DNA of 57,207 bases, taken from contig CAIUQR010000113.1 in assembly GCA_903901335.1 (NCBI GenBank), positions 1 through 57,207 of the forward strand. Direction: 5' to 3'. Made by a program: the position numbers and the translations under genes. Positions 1 through 8,994 of this stretch are shown piece by piece. This DNA comes from an uncultured delta proteobacterium (GTDB taxonomy: Bacteria; Desulfobacterota; Desulfobulbia; Desulfobulbales; Desulfocapsaceae). The notes under the pieces were generated by a model. The model had not been told where the DNA came from. It did no database searches and saw only the letters and a program-made list of their open reading frames with translations. The first letter of the stretch is position 1. Each line of letters begins with the position of its first letter.

Positions 1-800
1 ATAATTTGCAATGTGTGTGCCTACATATTTCAATCGCATCCTAACACTCATGTCTCGCACTATGTTGTTTTCACAAATAATATTTTTGACGCTGTAGCGA
101 AATAGAGCATTTTTATGCCTACTGGCCGCAAACGCAAGTCAAAGGTCCAGAATCTGTTGTTCTTGGGGGAGACGGGTAATCAAAACATCAACTTTCAATC
201 TTACTCAAACCTCGTATTCAAAATCTGATTACGTATGAAACTCAACAACATCTTTTACGGTTTAGCGCCGCAACAAATAGAGGCAAATATTCAAGTGGTT
301 AGCCGCTAGCATTTTCTGACCATTCGTCAAAGACGGGGTCTCTCTCAGGTTTATCATATTTGAGCTGCGTGACAGGAATCCGTAACGGTCTTAATTTACG
401 CATATTTTTGAAAATCGGAACCGTCGTCTGAAATTTGGCAGAGTTTCATACATAATCAGAATTCAAATTGACAACTGACAACGTGGTATCATACTATATT
501 CCGGAAATTATTTCCGCAATATAGGAATTATGATCAATATTCAAATAATTGATCGAATTTCCGATTTTATGGAATCTTCGTTACAGGGGTAGAGCAAATG
601 GGGGGAAGCCGGAACCCCAGAAAATGGGGAAAAAATCCAAACCGCCGAACATTCGGTCGTGCGATTTCCCTAGAAATCCCAGCAAACTACTTGGCAAGGT
701 TAGCCCGAAAGCGCGGCCTTCAGCATGACCTTATTTCTGACGATCTTAGAACTGCACGGGAGGCATCACAGAGGAAGATGTACACTGGCAATCCTGAGAT
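1..800. other. left flank without a recognisable gene
   Basis: This AT-rich stretch shows no open frame that looks like a conserved protein. The only frame above 60 codons (598-822, plus) is basic and resembles no family I know. A short inverted repeat, GATCAAT and ATTGATC around 530-555, precedes that frame. The stretch lies outside the left attachment repeat, so it is either chromosome or the remains of an older element. Confidence 0.4.
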
Positions 801-976
801 CGTAACAGGATGGTCAACTTGACCTTATCCTGAGATATATTTTGGTCAATCGTTAAATCGGTTGAGTGCAGACCTGTATATCGAAGACTTTGGGAAACAG
901 TAGAACCCCGCAAAATTTCTGAATTCCTTACGCAGAAATGAATGTGGACAAATATGGACAAAGTGAAATAAAAAAG
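800..976 (+). pseudogene. decayed C-terminal remnant of a tyrosine integrase
   Basis: Read with frameshifts, the bases around 835-900 line up with the end of the intact integrase at 20697-21776, in the part coding ILGHENRTT and EIYLHSLG. The reading is broken by stops and shifts, so it is not a working gene. It is followed by a closely spaced repeat (TGGACAAA twice, 945-960), a terminator-like hairpin and then the tRNA fragment. This is the same layout as at the right end, where the intact integrase tail carries a repeat, a hairpin and the tRNA. I infer an older element in the same tRNA site. The alignment was made by eye and the edges are approximate. Confidence 0.35.
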
Positions 977-1002
977 GGGTTCGGTTTTTGACCGTAACCC
1001 CT
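974..1002. terminator. terminator-like hairpin left of attL
   Basis: AAGGGGTTCGG and CCGTAACCCCTT form a GC-rich stem with one bulge around a T-rich loop. A runs on the left give a U tract for minus-strand transcripts. It matches the hairpin beside the intact tRNA at 21767-21797 and probably ended the tRNA-Arg transcript before integration. Confidence 0.6.
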
Positions 1003-1058
1003 TGATTTTACTGGTGCACCAGGAGGGATTCGAACCCCCGACCTACGGATTCGTAGTC
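995..1058. repeat. attL, 64-bp direct repeat
   Basis: This 64-bp segment is identical to 21789-21852. It covers TAACCCCTTGATTTTAC plus the last 47 nt of tRNA-Arg, from the anticodon stem to CCA. Identity stops just after CGTAGTC, inside the anticodon arm, which is a usual crossover region for tRNA-targeting tyrosine recombinases. It marks the left edge of the element. Confidence 0.9.
1012..1058 (-). pseudogene. 3' fragment of tRNA-Arg(ACG)
   Basis: This is the 47-nt 3' part of tRNA-Arg, ending in an encoded CCA, with no D arm or 5' acceptor strand next to it. It is the displaced original 3' end left behind by integration. It cannot fold into a tRNA. Confidence 0.85.
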
Positions 1059-1744
1059 ACATACTTCTGAGCTTCACAAACCCCCTATTTTCAATAACAA
1101 CCTGAAATTACAATGTTTAGATTTTCCAGATTTTATCTCATTTCTTATACTGTTGCAGATTTTGGAAAATTTTTCTCACACAGAATCTCACACAGAGATC
1201 ATGGCCAAAGTTGTGCAAATCGTTTTCTGATTCGATCATCCCGTTCAGGTTAAATGGACGGTATGGTCGATTCAGATGATCATTTTTGTTTTGAGTTCTG
1301 AAGTGTATGTTATCGGCTACCGAGAAGTGTATTTACAATCTCACAGGTGAGACGGGGTCCATCCGACACCTACTGTAGTCAATAGTAGATTACTATATTA
1401 TTACACTACATTACATCAACAGTACTATACGATCGTTTTGTGTCCGGACTGTCTCTGTAATTGACTATTCGTGACTACACCTGTATGTAAAATACTGTAA
1501 TAAACTCCAGGATATGTGGCATTTATTCACGGGTAATTACAGTTGATTAATCATGGTACAACGAGAGTACCAACCGTTTAAACAGCACCAGATCAAAACA
1601 CAACTCCCTGTAATTGATAATTAGTCGTACAGGTTTCCAAAGGCAGGCCCCATCTTTTCTCATTTCTCCTGTATTTATTCAAACAGTGCTTTTATGTCGA
1701 TTGGCCCATTCCTATCATCCTCTTTTCCATAGCTCTTACATATG
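1059..1744. other. left end of element, non-coding
   Basis: No credible protein frame is present. The stretch holds a tandem repeat TCTCACACAGA (1173-1194) that is shared with the integrase tail. It also holds an AT-rich run with repeated ACTACATTACA-like words at 1380-1440. It may contain integrase arm sites; I see no further function. Confidence 0.4.
1173..1194. repeat. candidate left arm-type integrase sites
   Basis: Two tandem TCTCACACA words differ by one base in 22 from 21738-21759, which is inside the integrase C-terminal codons. The left copy is about 115 bp inside attL and the right copy about 30 bp inside attR. Paired repeats near both ends suit arm-type binding sites. A remnant of duplicated integrase coding sequence would look the same. 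Confidence 0.45.
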
Positions 1745-2128
1745 TCATGCTCGAGGGAAAATTGCCCATTTCGCAATTGCGCGTCCGGCTTTGAGTGTCT
1801 GGCCGACCATATAACCATCAATAATGGATAATATTAAAAGAAATAAAGGTGTAAAAATAGTTGAAAATGTAACCCAGAAAACAATAAATATGGTTATTCC
1901 TTTTAGAACTTGTCCGAAAATGATATGTGCGAGACCCGGCAGAAGAAGAGCCAGTAGGGCAAGGTGGGGAGACAAAGGAGGATGACGAGGAATAACTAAA
2001 TCATTAGATTTGCCTTCGTCTCGTGTGCCATTTGAAGAATTTTGTGATGATTCAGAAAGTTGGGCACCACACTCCTGGCAAAATATTGAACCCTCTTTGT
2101 TGTTGGTACCACACTTCGAACAGAGCAT
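1745..2128 (-). CDS. zinc-ribbon and TM2-like small membrane protein
   Basis: This 127-aa protein has two parts. Residues 1-23 form a zinc ribbon with CSKCG and CQECG. After a polar linker, residues about 55-115 form two hydrophobic segments around the words GLAHIIFGQ and IIDGYMVGQ, which resemble the TM2 domain (two helices around GxGxxYxGxxxxG and a DxxxxG end). The ATG follows GAGGAAAG, a good ribosome site. It is divergent from the nuclease at 2368. The zinc ribbon is of the same kind as those in the M48 and Sel1 proteins nearby. Its role is unknown; a membrane partner of those proteins is an inference. Confidence 0.75.
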   Translation of the reverse strand: MLCSKCGTNNKEGSIFCQECGAQLSESSQNSSNGTRDEGKSNDLVIPRHPPLSPHLALLALLLPGLAHIIFGQVLKGITIFIVFWVTFSTIFTPLFLLILSIIDGYMVGQTLKAGRAIAKWAIFPRA

Positions 2129-2367
2129 TCTTTCCTCTTTTCCTTAATTTTATCTTAAATAATTTTCCGTGATAAAACAAAGATGAAACTATACGTTAGA
2201 TAATTACTATAATTTTTGAATGTCAATAAATATAATCGAATGTTGGCTTTCCTGTACAAGATAAATACGACCTGATATCATGAAGAAACGGATACTCCAT
2301 TAAGCTCTCCATGTATGTAGTTTCATGTGATTTCAGATGGTTCCAGCCTCTTTATTGAGATATAGCC

Positions 2368-3147
2368 ATGACTTACAAGAAAAGACTTACAATATTTTTG
2401 CTCTTCTTCTGTATTTCATTAACCACTGGAACTATTTATGCGAGACCGCTTGAGGATTGCGCCGAGTATGCAACTACCGGAATTCCCAGTCAAGATGGAG
2501 ACCTTCTTTGCCGCACAGGGTATCTGCTATCCCATAATCCAAGCAATAAAACGCCAAATTGGGTCATCGAGCATCTCACCGCCGACAAAGCAAATGCTAA
2601 TGTTGTCCAGCGGTATAACAAATTCCAGGCAGACCCAAATATTGAAGAAGGTAAAAGAGCGGAACTCTCGGACTATAAGAAAAGTGGTTATGACAGAGGA
2701 CATATGGCCCCATCCGCAGATATGAAATGGGACAAGGACGCCATGATTGAATGTTTTTATCTCAGCAACATGGTTCCGCAGATAGGCAAAGGCATGAATC
2801 AGGGGATATGGGCACGATTAGAAGATAAAATAAGAACTTGGGCGATCAACAGGGGCGAACTCTTCATTTTTACAGGCCCAATATTTGCGGGGGAAGAGAA
2901 AAAATCAGTTGGGTTAAATCAAGTGGCTGTTCCAACCCATCTATACAAAATCATTTACGATCCAAACAGAAATGAGGCAATCGCTTTTATCATGCCGAAT
3001 ACCCCTCTTAATACTGAGGATATGCCAAATTACATTGTTACTATCAGAGATGTTGAGAAAATGACCGGCCTTGACTTCCTGTCGGCCCTTGATAAACAGA
3101 AACAAGACAGTATTGAAACCAAGCAAGCCGATGGGCTATGGCAATAG
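2368..3147 (+). CDS. secreted DNA/RNA non-specific endonuclease (NucA/EndoG type)
   Basis: A 259-aa beta-beta-alpha-metal nuclease. Residues 1-25 are a Sec signal peptide (lysines, then a hydrophobic run, ending near IYA|RP). The catalytic motif DRGHMAP lies at 109-115, with His112 as the predicted general base. It is followed by YLSNMVPQ (131-138) and NQGIW (144-148), which supply the metal-binding Asn and its usual context. The length fits the family. These enzymes cut DNA and RNA with Mg2+, usually in the periplasm or outside the cell. No immunity protein of the NuiA type was recognised next to it. It may scavenge nucleic acid or act on incoming DNA in the envelope. The family call is firm and the role in the element is not. 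Confidence 0.9.
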   Translation: MTYKKRLTIFLLFFCISLTTGTIYARPLEDCAEYATTGIPSQDGDLLCRTGYLLSHNPSNKTPNWVIEHLTADKANANVVQRYNKFQADPNIEEGKRAELSDYKKSGYDRGHMAPSADMKWDKDAMIECFYLSNMVPQIGKGMNQGIWARLEDKIRTWAINRGELFIFTGPIFAGEEKKSVGLNQVAVPTHLYKIIYDPNRNEAIAFIMPNTPLNTEDMPNYIVTIRDVEKMTGLDFLSALDKQKQDSIETKQADGLWQ

Positions 3148-3494
3148 AGAACATGTATTTGTTTAACTTGTGTTTATTGGGGACGGTGGTGTTGCTTGGG
3201 CTGCTTGGGCTGGACAAAATCCTTTTCCTGACGTACTGTTCCTCGTTCAAATGACATGTATATAGTAGGTGTTGTGGGAGTATGATAAAAAAAAAGGAGG
3301 TGGGACCTTTTTTCCCCTTAGAGGATTTTGTTGCTTCCAAATAATTCAGGGAAACGTGTTGTACGTGTCAGGTTGTATGGTAAAATTGAAAATGCTATAA
3401 TGACTGGAACCGCATAATTGCTTGTTGTCATTCCTATGGGTCGCGAATGATAGACCATTAAATATCAATATTATTTTAAAAGTAGGGAGTAATA
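3148..3494. other. intergenic gap
   Basis: No gene seen. An A9-GGAGG-T6 patch around 3287-3320 looks like a weak hairpin with a T run and could end the nuclease transcript. The rest probably holds the promoter of the coiled-coil gene. Confidence 0.35.
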
Positions 3495-4262
3495 ATGGAA
3501 AACAACGAACAAGGTATCGACTTAACTGCTGAAAATGATTTGGCATCACGCTTCGCAGAATTGTATATTCAAGTCAAAGATTATGAATCCAAATTAGCGA
3601 AACTGGTACAAATAAAAGAACAAATTTCAAACGACAGATTTAATGAACTTAACAAAGAATATTTGGATTTTATAAATCAGTCTAAACCTGTATTGAATGA
3701 TCTTGAAGATTTGTTATCAAAAAAAATAAAGGAACTCTCTGACAAAGAATCTGTCTTGGATAATGAGATTAATTTATTGGACTCACAGATTGATCAAGAA
3801 AAGAAGATGCTTGGAGCTGGCGCAATTTCGAAAGCAGAATATGAAAATAAATTAAAACCATTGGATTCTTCTAGAAAATCATTAAGTTCAAAAAAAGTAT
3901 CAACATCTCGAAGGATATCTACTTTACGGAATGCTAAAGAAGGAACGTTTAAGCCTGGCAAAGGACCCATCTTAGATTGGTGGCCGCCATGGAAAACACC
4001 GGAGGGTCCGGACGGCATTCCAAAATTTTATAAAAATCCTTCTATAGCTGTGGTTCTATCTTTCTTTTGGGCTGGTCTTGGTCAAATATATAATGGTCAA
4101 ATTGGGAAGGGGGTAATATTTATTATTGCGTACGTTGCATCTGCTCTTTCAATGCTCATGGTTATAGGATTCGTTACGACTCCTATACTTTGGGTTTGGG
4201 GAATGTATGATGCATATACATCGGCTGGGAAAGTGAATGCAAAAATAATGGCACGAACATAA
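3495..4262 (+). CDS. coiled-coil protein with C-terminal TM2 domain
   Basis: A 255-aa protein. Residues about 15-155 are charged and heptad-like (many K, E, L and S), predicting a long coiled coil. A proline- and tryptophan-rich hinge (DWWPPWKTPEGPDG) follows. Residues 180-250 are a TM2 domain with GLGQIYNGQIGKG between two membrane helices and WGMYDAYTSAGK at the end. AGGGAG before the ATG serves as ribosome site. The TM2 domain is much clearer here than in the 127-aa protein. Proteins of this build anchor a coiled coil to the inner membrane. Function is unknown. It converges with the M48 gene. Confidence 0.75.
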   Translation: MENNEQGIDLTAENDLASRFAELYIQVKDYESKLAKLVQIKEQISNDRFNELNKEYLDFINQSKPVLNDLEDLLSKKIKELSDKESVLDNEINLLDSQIDQEKKMLGAGAISKAEYENKLKPLDSSRKSLSSKKVSTSRRISTLRNAKEGTFKPGKGPILDWWPPWKTPEGPDGIPKFYKNPSIAVVLSFFWAGLGQIYNGQIGKGVIFIIAYVASALSMLMVIGFVTTPILWVWGMYDAYTSAGKVNAKIMART

Positions 4263-4643
4263 ATTACAGTCGCCCAGAGTAGCCCTTCTACTCTTAAAGG
4301 GTAAATAACAAGTACCAATCTTCTCAATCCCTTTTGTACTCTGCATCACAGAAGATTTTTAACCCATCTACCTGTCAAATGCGGTGATTGTAAAGTAGCA
4401 CTAATATTACTGTCAGCACCCATCCAGTACCAACCACTCCAGTACCCTCCTTCTCAACATATTCGTATAAGCCCATATTTGCCTCTGTGCGGGCTCGTTA
4501 CGGTCAGTGAGTACATTTTAGCTTGAAGCCAGGAGGCGCTGTGTAGAGCCAATTAAAGCCTCTCTGGTTGATGCAGGAAATCTTGCAGCTTCAAGTGACG
4601 AAGGGGGGGTACTGAAATTGCCTGTCAAAAGAGACAATCTCTA
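4263..4643. other. gap between convergent genes
   Basis: No gene. A perfect 7-bp hairpin AGAGTAG / CTACTCT (4276-4294) follows the plus-strand gene, without a T tract, so it is a weak terminator candidate. Nothing else was recognised. Confidence 0.35.
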
Positions 4644-5687
4644 TCAATTTAGAACAGATTGATCAGTAATCTTATTGCCACAATTCTGACAAAATTTACT
4701 GCCTTCATTAAGGGGGAAATTGCATCTACCACATGTATGCTGGATTTTTTCAATGTCACCAATCACATCGCTTCCAATACCTTCCCAATTATCTATTTCA
4801 TGCGCCCTTATTATTGGAAATGGATGACTCCGAAATAAAGTAGAAGCCCTATGCATCATTTTGTGCCCACCACTCTCCATCAATTGTTCGTACTCATTAT
4901 ATTGTGAAGCAAAGTCACTGAATTCAATCATATTCATAAGGCGCGACGACCCACCAGCAAGCTTCAACAAAGTAGATATCACTTTGCCCTTATTGCCAGA
5001 AACAATCAACGCAGCTCTGTCAGCACTCAATTCTGATTTTCTGTGCCACTCTAACAGTGCGATATTAATTCCAGCAGCCAATAATTTGGCTAGGCCCAAA
5101 ATATCAGGAAAGTTTGATATAAAACTTGCGAGCATATGATATAGAACATGTTCGCATTTAATGTGCCCCATTTCATGGGCCATTACAGTGTATAGTTCTT
5201 CATCGTCCAAGAGCTCGATAAGGCCTGAATGCAATACAATAATGGGCTTATCGACACATGTGGTGAAGGCATTGGCTATAGGATTTTGAGTTATAAATAC
5301 TTCAGGAATATTGACACCTAATATTGTCGCTGCTTGAATTGCCATGTCATTGATATAGGAGCATGTTTTGTCAGTTACTCTAATATTATCGCCATATTGA
5401 TTTACTCGAACGTACATCTCGTAGCTGTATTTCATCATTATCTTTGTTACTGCTGACAATCCTGGTACAGCTGAAAGAGTTTTAAGAGCTTTTTTATCAA
5501 GTGGATGCGTAAAACTACTTGCAGCCAAATTAGTTGTGACTGTTTGCTGCTTGAAATAAATATTTTTAATGTATATCAATGATGTACTGCATTTCGGGCA
5601 AGAAACTTCGTCTTTGTGATTAAATTTTTCAGAAGGTACAAGCCCTTCAAACTTACAATCGCTACATTTTATTTTTGATTTGAGCAT
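4644..5687 (-). CDS. M48-family metallopeptidase with zinc ribbons at both ends
   Basis: The start used is the ATG at 5687 (MLKSKIKC), preceded by AGGAAA. A longer frame to 5735 would need a TTG start. From this ATG the protein is 347 aa. An N-terminal zinc ribbon has Cys8, 11, 30 and 33. The M48 core has HEMGH at 171-175, giving two zinc ligands and the catalytic Glu, with the third ligand in ELSADR at 219-224. A C-terminal zinc ribbon has CGRCN and CQNCG. M48 enzymes such as HtpX and Ste24 degrade or clip membrane and envelope proteins. No strong signal peptide is present; the hydrophobic stretch near 185-215 may sit in the membrane. The zinc ribbons link it to its neighbours. Confidence 0.88.
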   Translation of the reverse strand: MLKSKIKCSDCKFEGLVPSEKFNHKDEVSCPKCSTSLIYIKNIYFKQQTVTTNLAASSFTHPLDKKALKTLSAVPGLSAVTKIMMKYSYEMYVRVNQYGDNIRVTDKTCSYINDMAIQAATILGVNIPEVFITQNPIANAFTTCVDKPIIVLHSGLIELLDDEELYTVMAHEMGHIKCEHVLYHMLASFISNFPDILGLAKLLAAGINIALLEWHRKSELSADRAALIVSGNKGKVISTLLKLAGGSSRLMNMIEFSDFASQYNEYEQLMESGGHKMMHRASTLFRSHPFPIIRAHEIDNWEGIGSDVIGDIEKIQHTCGRCNFPLNEGSKFCQNCGNKITDQSVLN

Positions 5688-5848
5688 TGTATTTTTCCTA
5701 TTTGCTGGAATGAATTCTTGTAATGATCCTCTCAAAAAATACCTTTCAATAAAGTGACATATTTAGTCCATCATGGAAACCCCGGCTCTTTGGGACAGGG
5801 CGAGGACATTAGGCTCTGCCACTTGTTTTATAGGAAATCGCGATTTCT

Positions 5849-8788
5849 TTACTGGGCTGTACCGCATGAGGTACAAAAATTTGCTGTAGCTGCAATTTTT
5901 TTGCCACATTCTTTGCAATATATTACTCTGACCTCCTCTCTTGCCGTGTAAAATATGCCTTTAATTTTGGAGAATTCGCCCAACCTCCAATAAGTAATAG
6001 AAATTACTGAAAAACCAACGATTGCATAAGATATCATAGCACCAAAGTCATATTTAGCACCTATTGCAGATGTTATTGCCCAAGCCAACCTATCGCTGAT
6101 AGCCCATCCCAATCCAAGAATAGCCATTTTTTTCATCGTAAATGATTCAAATTGTGTTTTAATTATCTTCCCAATTAACAATCCAGCAAGAACCATGGAT
6201 AAAAACCCAGCAATATCATATGATTTACTAAGGATATGATGAATATCCTTATGATTACCAAGACCGAAAAAACTGTAGATGAACCAATTCCCGATAATAT
6301 AGATAAAAACAGTTTTTGAAAGTGTCCAGTATAAGGTGACTAAGAGAATGTGTTTCCATTGAAAACTGGGCAATACATGTTTGATGAGAATGCCAAGAGA
6401 AAATCCACAAATTAAAAACCCTAGTGTAGAAGCTATGTCGAAGTCACCAGTATGCAATTCAAACCCAGCAAATATCCAAACAGCCATATAACAATAGAAT
6501 ATTTTTTGAAAAGAATGGATTCTTTCTATATGTTTTTGGATTTTTACAAAGAATTCTTGGGATTTTTTCATATGGCCTAGAATTCTAACCTGAGTTGAAT
6601 TAAAAAAATCAGTATAAATTTTTTGAAAATTTTTGATCCTGCTATAGATTCTCGCTAAACACAACTTAACTACCCCTACAACGCCATTTGTGATCCTGTG
6701 CGCCGCATGTTGCATGTTGTTCCGGAGGCCAAGCATTGTATGTTGTACCCATCCTAGCATGTTACGTTTTACGACTATAGAATATAGTAGAAATAAAATT
6801 GCTGCGCTAAACAGGAAAAGACTAAATATGTAGAGAGCTTCAACAGTAGGGTCAGATTGCGATGGTTTATTTGATGAGGCTGCCGAAGATGCTACCTGAT
6901 CACCATTCTTATTGTTTGTTAAAGACTCTGCAGATTCCTGTAACTGGGTTTCATCTTTAGGTATGTTGCTATCGCCTGAATTTACATTTGATTTAGGGAC
7001 CGCCCAAGAGCGCCGAAGAAGCAAAGAATCGCCTGAATTTACATTTGGTTTGATGTTGTCTGTGCCTTGCCCGTGAATATCACTTTGGCTTTGTTTTTCT
7101 GTGGCCTCATCTTTTTTTGCTTGTTCAATTTGTTGGGCAATATTATCCAATAATGTTTTAGCTATCTTATGGCCTTGTTCAGCGGCTTTTCGGTACCATA
7201 TGGCTGCTTCTGCATAATCTTGCTGAACGCCCTTACCGCTGGCATATAAAAGGCCGAGGTTATATTGGGCATCTTTATCCCCCTGTTCAGCTGCTTTTCG
7301 GTACCATTTCGCTGCTTCTACATAATCCTGAGGGACGCCTTTGCCTTCGTTATATAAACCGCCGAGGCTGAATTGGGCTTGTATATATCCCTGATCAGCA
7401 GCTTTTCGATACCATTTTGCCGCTTCTGCAAAATCTTGATGAACACCCCCTCCGGCATACATATACCCGAGGCCATATTGAGCTTCTGCATACCCCTGTT
7501 CAACAGCCTTTCGGAGCCATTTTGTTGATTCTGCATAATCCTGAGGGACACCTTTACCTAATAAATACAAAAGGGCGAGGTTGTTTTGGGCTGGCGCATA
7601 ACCCTGTTCAGCAGCTTTTTGGAACCATTTTGCTGCTTCTGAGTAATCTTGAGGGACACCCTCGCCTCTGAAATATGAAAGGCCATACATATATTGGGCT
7701 TCTGCATGTCCCTGTTCAAGAGCCTTTTGGAACCATTTTGCTGCTTCTGCAAAGTCTTGCTGGACACCTTTACCCTTGCCATGTAAAAGGCCGAGTTTAA
7801 ATTGAGCTTCTGCATACCCTTGATCCGCAGCTTTTCGATACCATTTTGCCGCTTCTGCAAAATCTTGAGGGACGCCCTCGCCTTCTTCATAAGAAAGGCC
7901 AAGCATATATTGAGCTTCTGCGTATCCTTGATCCGCAGCTTTTCGGAACCATTTCAATGCTTCTGCAATGTCTTGTTGGACACCGATGCCGTTGGCATAT
8001 GAAAGGCCATACATATATTGGGCTTCTTCATATCCTTGTTCGGCAGCCTTTCGGAGCCATTTTGCTGCTTCTGCGGAATTTTGCTGAACTCCTTTGCCTG
8101 CACCATATAATCGGCCAAGATTGTATTGAGCTCCTGCCAACCCTTGATCAGCAGCTTGTCGGAACCATTTTGCTGCTTCTGCAAAGTCTTGTTGAATATC
8201 CTGGCCGTCGGCATAGAAAGCGCCGAGGGTATTTTGAGCTTGAGCTAGTCCTTGATTAGCGGCTTTTTTGAACCATTTCAATGCTACTGTAAAATTTTTC
8301 TGGACACCATCACCATTCAAATATGAAAGGCCGAGGTTGAATTGAGTTTGTGCGTCCCCTTGTTCAGCTAGGTCTTTGATACGATCAATTTTTTCTTTTC
8401 TATGTTGATTTATTGTTCCTTTTCCCTCTCCACTTTTGGTTTTCCTGCCTTCGTAAGGAAGAGTTGCTTTCTCCTGATTATCACTGCCTAAAACACTAGC
8501 TGAACTCAAAGTGGTATTTTTTTTGTCATATATGATTTTTAGTAGATCTGTTTTGAGTAAGGTTGTCAGAATGCCTTTGTCATTTATTGTGATAGTACCA
8601 TCATTATTTTCTCTTATTTCCCCTGATATGGATTTACCATTCGTTAAAAAAACGAATCCTGTACGATCATTATCTGAAGCAGCAGCAGCAAAAGAGCTTG
8701 CCGCCGAAAGAAAAATCAATATATACAAGAGAATAGGAAGAATAAATTTGTCGGAGTTTGTTTTTATTATGTGATCACTAAATCTCAT
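5849..8788 (-). CDS. Sel1-repeat membrane protein with C-terminal zinc ribbon
   Basis: A 979-aa protein. Residues 13-38 are a signal peptide or anchor. Residues 43-90 form a small beta-rich domain (FVFLTNGKSISGEI). Residues 145-539 are eleven Sel1 repeats of about 36 aa, with consensus AEAQYxLGxxYxxGxGVxQD and AAKWxRKAAxQGY. A polar linker with two NVNSGDS copies follows (about 575-610). One membrane helix is at about 655, then a helical stretch and about five more membrane helices (about 745-935). The protein ends in a zinc ribbon, CKECG and CTSCG. Sel1 repeats bind partner proteins. The layout predicts a periplasmic scaffold, a membrane core and a cytoplasmic zinc ribbon; this topology is inferred. 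Confidence 0.8.
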   Translation of the reverse strand: MRFSDHIIKTNSDKFILPILLYILIFLSAASSFAAAASDNDRTGFVFLTNGKSISGEIRENNDGTITINDKGILTTLLKTDLLKIIYDKKNTTLSSASVLGSDNQEKATLPYEGRKTKSGEGKGTINQHRKEKIDRIKDLAEQGDAQTQFNLGLSYLNGDGVQKNFTVALKWFKKAANQGLAQAQNTLGAFYADGQDIQQDFAEAAKWFRQAADQGLAGAQYNLGRLYGAGKGVQQNSAEAAKWLRKAAEQGYEEAQYMYGLSYANGIGVQQDIAEALKWFRKAADQGYAEAQYMLGLSYEEGEGVPQDFAEAAKWYRKAADQGYAEAQFKLGLLHGKGKGVQQDFAEAAKWFQKALEQGHAEAQYMYGLSYFRGEGVPQDYSEAAKWFQKAAEQGYAPAQNNLALLYLLGKGVPQDYAESTKWLRKAVEQGYAEAQYGLGYMYAGGGVHQDFAEAAKWYRKAADQGYIQAQFSLGGLYNEGKGVPQDYVEAAKWYRKAAEQGDKDAQYNLGLLYASGKGVQQDYAEAAIWYRKAAEQGHKIAKTLLDNIAQQIEQAKKDEATEKQSQSDIHGQGTDNIKPNVNSGDSLLLRRSWAVPKSNVNSGDSNIPKDETQLQESAESLTNNKNGDQVASSAASSNKPSQSDPTVEALYIFSLFLFSAAILFLLYSIVVKRNMLGWVQHTMLGLRNNMQHAAHRITNGVVGVVKLCLARIYSRIKNFQKIYTDFFNSTQVRILGHMKKSQEFFVKIQKHIERIHSFQKIFYCYMAVWIFAGFELHTGDFDIASTLGFLICGFSLGILIKHVLPSFQWKHILLVTLYWTLSKTVFIYIIGNWFIYSFFGLGNHKDIHHILSKSYDIAGFLSMVLAGLLIGKIIKTQFESFTMKKMAILGLGWAISDRLAWAITSAIGAKYDFGAMISYAIVGFSVISITYWRLGEFSKIKGIFYTAREEVRVIYCKECGKKIAATANFCTSCGTAQ
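7172..8356 (-). repeat. coding tandem repeat, about 108-bp unit, eleven copies
   Basis: The Sel1 repeats are still similar at DNA level. The phrase coding for AAKWFRKA recurs every 105-108 bp. This makes the tract prone to slippage and copy-number change by recombination, so the number of repeats may vary between strains. Confidence 0.85.
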
Positions 8789-8994
8789 TTTGGGTCTCTC
8801 ATTATATGCAAGTACAGCTCAGGCTCCCAGCAACTTGATTGTTGGAAATAACCCCCAAGAAACTTAACAAAAGTTTGAAGTATGATGTTTTGATAGTGCA
8901 TTTTTTCCTTGATTATTTCAAGCAATATCACGATAAGTGCCAAACAAACTTCTTCCTCATGCCATCAATTTTTTTTGTGAGAGGTGGTGTTTGC

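Noticed and set aside
598..822. 74-codon frame in the left flank
   Set aside because: Basic, no known family, in decayed DNA; not enough support for a gene although an inverted repeat lies upstream.
7172..8356. Regularly spaced repeats that could suggest a CRISPR or minisatellite array
   Set aside because: The 105-108 bp period codes Sel1 repeats in one long frame on the minus strand, with no unique spacers.
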